From Antrodiella citrinella (lineage: Eukaryota > Basidiomycota > Agaricomycetes > Polyporales > Steccherinaceae): DNA of 64,000 nt. Under the pieces are notes generated by a model that was given only the letters and a program-made list of their open reading frames with translations, did no database searches and was not told the origin of the DNA. The position numbers were made by a program, and so were the translations under genes. Shown here in pieces: positions 58,398 to 64,000 of the stretch. Every line of letters begins with the position of its first letter. Positions within the stretch are counted from its first letter, which is position 1. Location: positions 1 through 64,000 of the forward strand of contig SGPM01000005.1 of NCBI GenBank assembly GCA_004802725.1, given 5' to 3'.

Positions 58398-59592
58398 TGT
58401 CACATCGCGCTCGAACATTTATTTCCCCCTCTCTTCCTCTTTGTCGCCTGTAGTTATTTCCTTTTTTCTGGCACATCTAGACTCGCCACTTGTTAACTGT
58501 ACGTGTCACGGCGACATCCACCGATCTCTATGCTCCGTACCCTGTTTTGTATTATTCCTCGAGTCCTGATTTACAGCGACTATCTCTGCTTGTACGTAGT
58601 ACCGGTAATGATACTCTATAGTAGTATGCATGCGACTTTTCATAGGAGCGTGTTCCATATGTGCGGAGCATCATCGCAGTTTCCAGAGAGTCCAATACTG
58701 TTAAGGGTATCATTGAGTCGCCGCAGGCGGCGATGCAATGTGTCGCCCACTGTCACATATGCCAGTCGTGGCAAATTGAATATCAGTGGTCACCATAACG
58801 AAAGAGAATATATCAGGTTCTGCTCGCGACCGCCTGTGGTCAATTGTCCGTCGATTCATGCAGGGCCATTGCAGGCTATCCGTGCGATAGCAATGACTCG
58901 GGTAGTGAGGAAGTTGTCTGCTTGAACTTCGGACCCCATGGCGGTAGCCTGTTCTGACTCGGATCTCCGGGCTCCAATGTACGGTACATATGTCGATACG
59001 CCTCATGTATGTCAAGGTACGGAGATGAAGGGATGCAAATGAACGAACTTGCTTACTTTCCAAATATGGACGATCGGCGGTACGTCGGCAGACGCCGCCT
59101 GGCAGTGTGTACAATTTCAAAAATTTCTATGTTCATGAACATCTGTCCTGGAATGGGTTTTAAGCCTCCGAAACCCCGTCATGTCCCGTCGTATCTTCTA
59201 TAGATAGCCATCCAACTCATGGCCCGAGTGTTGCCTTCCTCGAGGTGTCTATCTTTAGCTGACAGACTCGATGATCATCGTGTACTCAGGGCTCACAACT
59301 GTGACCAAGTGTGGCTCGGGACTTTGAGCTCTTCCATTTCTCCTTCAATATCTCGGAGGTACGTTGTCCACGACGCACGTCCAGTACGTATCAGTACAGA
59401 TTCAGGTTGTTCCTGACCAAAGGCTTCCCAGGCAGAGCGTCTTTGCGACAAATTCCTCAGCCGCCCTCTCCTGTCTTCCAAGACGATTTATACGCCGTGA
59501 GCGTAAGCCCGAAGCCTCATGTCCCCCTCCTTCCGGCCCTCTTACAAGGCCTCTCCTTGTCGGTGCTCTCGTCACTTTTACCGCCACCGTCG
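58398..59592. other. long intergenic region before the receptor gene
   Basis: These 1,195 bases hold the transcription factor 3' UTR and the receptor promoter. No gene or repeat is seen. Confidence 0.5.
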
Positions 59593-61354
59593 ATGAGCAC
59601 CAACACGAGCAGCAGTGCGCAGTGCAGCGTCCCTGCAGTCTTTCCGTTCAGCGTCAGGCTCGGCCTGATCTTCATCGCACAGGCAGCTGGGTTATCTGCT
59701 ATTGCGATTATATGCCTGCTATCGTACATTGTGGTACGTCATTCCCCCCTCCCTCCTACAGCTTGTGATTTACATATATCACAGTATAGTACGGTGAAGC
59801 TGAGGAAGGGCGCCACGCGCCACTGGTCGACGAGCACCCATGTGCACTGGTATTTTCTCAGTTTGTTGGTGTCGGAGTTGATTCAGGCAGCCGGTATGTC
59901 GCTCGATCTTCCGCTGCAAGTAGGGAGTTTACGTCAGATATAGGTGGTCTCCTCGATATTCAGTGGATCAAGGACTCGGTGCGTAAAGCATATGCATTCA
60001 CATGAAGCAATTTGGATGATAGGCTGAGGCGAATATGGCTACAGGCTGTAGTAGAGGGCCCGTTGTGCACAACACAAGGTACGGAGCTTGGCACATGTCG
60101 ATACTGCCTTCCAGATGTACTCACTCGTTGTACCAAGGTGTCTTGAAGCAGCTCGGAGATGTCGGCGTAGCACTTGCGTACGGTTGTCCCTCTTCGATGT
60201 ACTTTCTGTGCTGTGGCTGATCATCCTTCAATAGTTCTCTTGTACGTTCAAGTGTACTTCCTGTATGGTGTATCTGATCGATTTTCAGGTGATCGCCATT
60301 CACACTTTCTCTGTCATCGTTTTGGGCTGGCGACCTAAGAGCAATTCTACTGTGGCTGTGACGGTGCTCAGTATGATCTGGCTTGCCCTGATCTTACTTG
60401 TCGCGATAAGTCTGGGTACTCACAAGGGAAAGGACTACTACGGTAATACGCAGTATTGTGAGTTTTCGATGTATGCACCTTACCCGTAAACAGCTAACAA
60501 ATTCGTCCTCTCAGGGTGCTGGATTACGTCTGCCTATCCCGTTCAGAGGATTGCTCTCGAATACGCTTGGATGTGGACGGCCGCCCTTACAAACATCGTC
60601 CTATACATTCCCATAGTCCTTGTGATGAAGGGCTTCATATCGGCGTCAGGGGGGCGCCTCAAAGTGCTCCGGAGAAGCGATAGCATCCGTGCTATCAATA
60701 TCTCCGAGAGCAACCAGGCCATCGACAACCTTGCTACCAAGATGCTGTGGTAAGCTTCATTACTGTGTGGCAATTTGCATCACCGGAACTACGCTGACAC
60801 TGTGATTGTGTAGGTATCCCGCATTGTACACACTCACAGTAAGCCATAGCGCGATTGGCAACAAGTCAATCACTAACGCTTGACGTCTTCAAGGTTCTAC
60901 CCATAGCCATTGTACGATGGGATGCTTTTCTCGGGCATTGCATCCCTTGGTCAGCGACTGTTGCTTCTGACTTCATTTTCGCCTGCTCTGGGCTGCTAAA
61001 TGTCCTGCTGTTCACTGTCACTCGACCCGCCTTAGTGCCCCACCGAATGAGCGGGAATTTTGGAATGGACGTGCGCTCTTTTCCAAACTCGTCGCCCCCA
61101 GCTGTCAGTCATACCTTCAGCTCGTCTTGGTCTTCCCCACATCCGGCGCACAGGCCTGAACCCGATACCACCAATGCCACCAAGATCACCACTTCCAATA
61201 TCCACGTCCGATTTCCTAGTCCTGTACTTGTTGATAAAGAGTGAGTTATTCAATCACTGTAGTGGATGATTGTATGACTGACACCGCTTGGGATAGTGAA
61301 AAAGAGTTGAACACAGATTCTAATCCAGAACTTGAGAATTTGCCGCAAGTTTGA
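59593..61354 (+). CDS. Seven-transmembrane receptor, cAMP/Git3-like GPCR
   Basis: About ten exons encode seven clear hydrophobic helices and a serine/proline-rich C-terminal tail. Helix 2 holds H-W-Y-F-L-S-L-L-V-S-E-L-I-Q-A; helix 3 contains C-T-T-Q-G-V-L-K-Q-L-G-D-V-G-V-A-L and I-A-I-H-T-F. Helix 6 is near W-Y-P-A-L-Y-T-L-T. The pattern fits fungal Git3/cAMP-receptor-like GPCRs that sense sugars, amino acids or lipids and couple to G-alpha. A 7-nt exon at 60235-60241 lies inside helix 3. The first ATG, at 59593, gives a short S/T-N extracellular start. Ligand unknown. Confidence 0.85.
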
Positions 61355-61663
61355 CAGGATATCATGTATCGAGTCTCTATACATGGACGGTTTACTATGA
61401 ATATCTAGGGCCTATATGTTGTGATGTAATGTACTCTGTATGATTAGACTGTCTAGTTTGTATTATAATTGTAGAACTCGCTGAGCCGGAGAGGTTGCGA
61501 GATGTAGGCGTAACGATCGGCTGATTCAGGTACTCGTATTTGATCGTGTGCTTCTTTGGGATTGCTCCCAACGTCCATGTCGTAGCATCACACTTACAAG
61601 GACATTGCTGTCCCTCTACTTCGCATACTTATATACCTCTTCCCTCATCCTCGGACGTACAAC
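61355..61663. other. intergenic region before VPS20
   Basis: A 309-base spacer with the receptor 3' end and the VPS20 promoter. Nothing else seen. Confidence 0.5.
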
Positions 61664-62640
61664 ATGGGCGGGAATCAGTCTGTCCCAAAGATAACGAAAC
61701 AGGACCATGCCATCCTTGAGTTAGTACGCCGAGGTGTATGCTGAGACTGTATGTGCTAATGACTAGACCCCTTATTCAGCCTCAAGCTACAACGAGATAA
61801 GCTGAAACAGTATCGGAAGAAGGTCTGTCTTAGTTTTTCCCTACAGTAAAGGGTTGTCAGGATCTAATACCCTTGACCCGGTCTCACCAGATCCAAGCCG
61901 TCCTTGATCGTGAACATGAGATTGCGAAACAACATCTTGCTGCTGGACAGAAGGATAGAGCTTTATTCGCTTTGCGGAAACGAAGATATCAGGAGGGTCT
62001 ACTGGTGAAGACCGACAGTCAGTTGGAGAACCTCGAGAAGCTAGTACGTGCGTTCGGACTTTGCCCACATATCACGCTTATTGTGTTTGTCGGGTACTAG
62101 GTGTCTACCATTGAGTTCTCGCTCGTCGAAGTCTCAGTCGTGCACGGACTGCAACAGGGCAACGAGGTCTTGAAGGAAATCCACAAGGAGATGAGTATCG
62201 AGGCGGTCGAGAAGCTGTTAGATGAGACGGCCGAGGCGAGAGCATACCAACGAGTACGTCTCCTGCTCTTCACACAAACAGCAGTGACTGACATCTCTTC
62301 AGGAAATTGACGATATGTTGGCGGACACCCTTACAGCCGACGACGAGGATGCTGTGCAGGAAGAACTCAGGCAACTACAGCAAGAAGCGGTTAGTACTCC
62401 TCACTTCACTCCGTCTAGAGGGATATTGATGGCTCTGCAGATTGGCGAACAGGAATTGGACTCAGATCGGTTACCGTCAGTGCCAGTCGCAGAACCAGTG
62501 TCTCACGAGGTCGAAGGTAAGAGATTTGTGTACCGTGAGACATCTCGTTTGTCTTTGTCTGACGCAACTTTGTAGCAGAGGAACGCCTACCAACACCTAC
62601 ACCAGAGGAATCGCGGGAGCGTATACCAATAGCTGCATGA
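61664..62640 (+). CDS. VPS20: ESCRT-III subunit Vps20 (CHMP6)
   Basis: About seven exons encode roughly 210 residues. It starts M-G-G-N-Q-S, a good N-myristoylation site, a hallmark of Vps20/CHMP6. Basic helices (K-L-Q-R-D-K-L-K-Q-Y-R-K-K) are followed by the Snf7-domain core L-F-A-L-R-K-R-R-Y-Q-E-G and an acidic C-terminus with R-L-P-x-x-P. Vps20 links ESCRT-II to Snf7 at endosomes to start membrane scission. The stop lies only 97 bases from that of the PPIL2 gene. Length matches the family. Confidence 0.94.
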
Positions 62641-62737
62641 GTAGGCGGGGGATAACGAACATTTCACGATATTAAACATCTACCTATAATCACAGCATGT
62701 ATACAAACTCGCACCAAATGTGAAATTGGTAACATAT

Positions 62738-63930
62738 CTACCACCCATCAAAATTTCCGAACCCAATCTTGCGCTTCTTCTTTCCATCATCTGGTAATGC
62801 GGCAGCAGGCAAAGGTTCTGCTGGTCGTTTCGTGCCGGCCTTCGCAGTCGCAGCACCTATATGCAAGTACTTGCCGACGCCCGCACCTGCTGAAGCACCC
62901 AGACCTGATTTCTCCAACCCGATCTTGTGTCCAAACCAATTGGTCTCATCTTCCCTAGTGGGTGGAGCTTTCTCCGCGGCCTCCCGGCCCTCCACGGCAG
63001 CAACTTTGCGAGCCCGCAATTTCTGTTGGCGATTCTTGTATTCCTCAAAGGGGTCTTGGAAACTGTTGCAGGAACCACGATCAATAACGGCTGAATAATG
63101 TCAGATTCCAATTATCGGCGGTAGACTTACATGACGACCTCGGTAATTTTAACAGGTCTTGAGGGACGTTCGGTACCTGGCTTAACAGGGATAGCTTCTA
63201 ATGCATCAAGTACCTCTTCCCCACCTACCAACTTCCCGAAGACGGTATGCTTCTTGTCAAGGTGAGGCGTGGCCTTGAATGTCAGATAAAATTGCGACCT
63301 GGAGACGAAGTTCAGATATCATGAAGGGCATTCTACCAAGATGCACATACCCATTGGTTCCTGCACCTTTGTTTGCCATCGCCAAGACACCGCGAGAGTC
63401 ATGCTTTGCAGCGTTTCGCATATCGTGTTCATCTCGGAAGGGCGTGCCCCAGTAGGACTCTCCTCCAGCTCCTGTACCTGTCGGATCACCTGTTTGTATC
63501 TGTCTCCAAGTCAACACAAGGATCGTATATATGCGAGTGACGTGACTGACCATGAAACCAGGTACCAAGCGATGGAACGAGCAGTTGTTGTACTTTCCGG
63601 CTTTCGCAAGCATGAGGAAGTTGTAACATGTCTTGGGAGCCTGCAAAGCATTTATGAGCGTCGTTTCACTTTTGAAAAACGTTGGCAGACGAACCTTCTC
63701 GCAATATAGCTCCAGGTTCAGACTACCTCCTAAAGATGTGACTACCCTGACATAGGCTCGTCGTCGGCCTACGTCTTTCTCCTTGCCCTTACCCTTTGGC
63801 GGGTTTGCAAAGTCATCAAACATGATTTCCTCTTCATCCCACACAAGTTGTGACGTCTGTGTATGTGGGTCTACTGATGTCGAGGTCAAGGACGCTCCCG
63901 GGAGACCGGTAGAATACGGTGAGACATTCC
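62738..63930 (-). CDS. PPIL2: PPIL2/Cyp8-type cyclophilin, N-terminus beyond window
   Basis: The visible part begins near the exon with [14 protein letters not shown], which precedes the cyclophilin domain in PPIL2. The domain follows with [36 protein letters not shown] and [10 protein letters not shown]. The catalytic arginine and the substrate-groove residues are present. The C-terminus ends G-F-G-N-F-D-G-W, matching the family's G-F-G-D-F-S-S-W. PPIL2 is a nuclear U-box cyclophilin tied to splicing and ubiquitin. The U-box should lie to the right of 64000. The intron acceptor at 63931 sets the present edge. Confidence 0.92.
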
Positions 63931-64000
63931 CTACAAAGGTAATATTCAGCGAGTGGTATAGTCGCGACAATGCATAACACACATGGGACGGCTGCTTTCG

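Overview
This is a gene-dense, intron-rich fungal nuclear segment. Introns of about 47-65 nt interrupt nearly every gene, many genes have very short exons, and protein families and C-termini match mushroom-type fungi. I infer a basidiomycete, most likely Agaricomycetes. Twenty-three protein-coding genes are supported. Most were assembled by hand across introns, so exon edges are predictions. No rRNA, convincing tRNA, transposon or CRISPR array was seen.

Layout. 1-1726: upstream region with CACGTG motifs and a TATA box. 1727-4140 (+): glycerophosphodiester/phosphate-type permease (GIT1-like). 4455-7186 (+): mitochondrial Sls1-type regulator, convergent with Spb1 (7220-10317, -), which shares a divergent promoter with a DUF423 membrane protein (10514-11180, +). 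11585-13624 (+): unknown zinc-finger-like protein. 14304-18143 (+): Vps18. 18246-18684 (-): small acidic protein. 18933-19474 (-): Cgr1, divergent from a GEN1/YEN1-type nuclease (19683-22703, +). 22950-25632 (+): unknown serine-rich protein. 26179-29348 (-): Sec39. 29660-30471 (-): Nip7, divergent from NRDE2 (30709-34364, +). 34646-37340 (+): Byr4/Bfa1. 37933-38916 (+): UreD. 39783-42150 (+): Dal5-type permease. 42324-44813 (-): m-AAA protease, divergent from a PP2C phosphatase (45017-46564, +). 46778-49204 (-): gamma-glutamyltransferase-like protein. 49926-51790 (-): DHA1-type MFS exporter. 53028-54962 (+): WRAP73/Wdr8. 55196-58397 (+): Zn2Cys6 transcription factor. 59593-61354 (+): seven-helix receptor. 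61664-62640 (+): Vps20. 62738-63930 (-): PPIL2/Cyp8, cut by the window end.

Functional themes. Three ribosome-biogenesis genes (Spb1, Cgr1, Nip7) each fire from a short divergent promoter. Three trafficking factors (Vps18, Sec39, Vps20) are present. Two proteins belong to spindle-pole-body biology (Byr4, WRAP73). UreD and a Dal5-type permease sit side by side with GATAAG motifs in front of both, suggesting a small nitrogen-scavenging pair.

The most unusual signal is splicing. Reading frames and family motifs require internal exons of 4, 5, 7, 8, 10, 14, 16, 17, 19 and 20 nt, a 13-nt first coding exon, and four GC-AG introns. All are predictions from frame and family conservation and can be tested directly with RNA reads.
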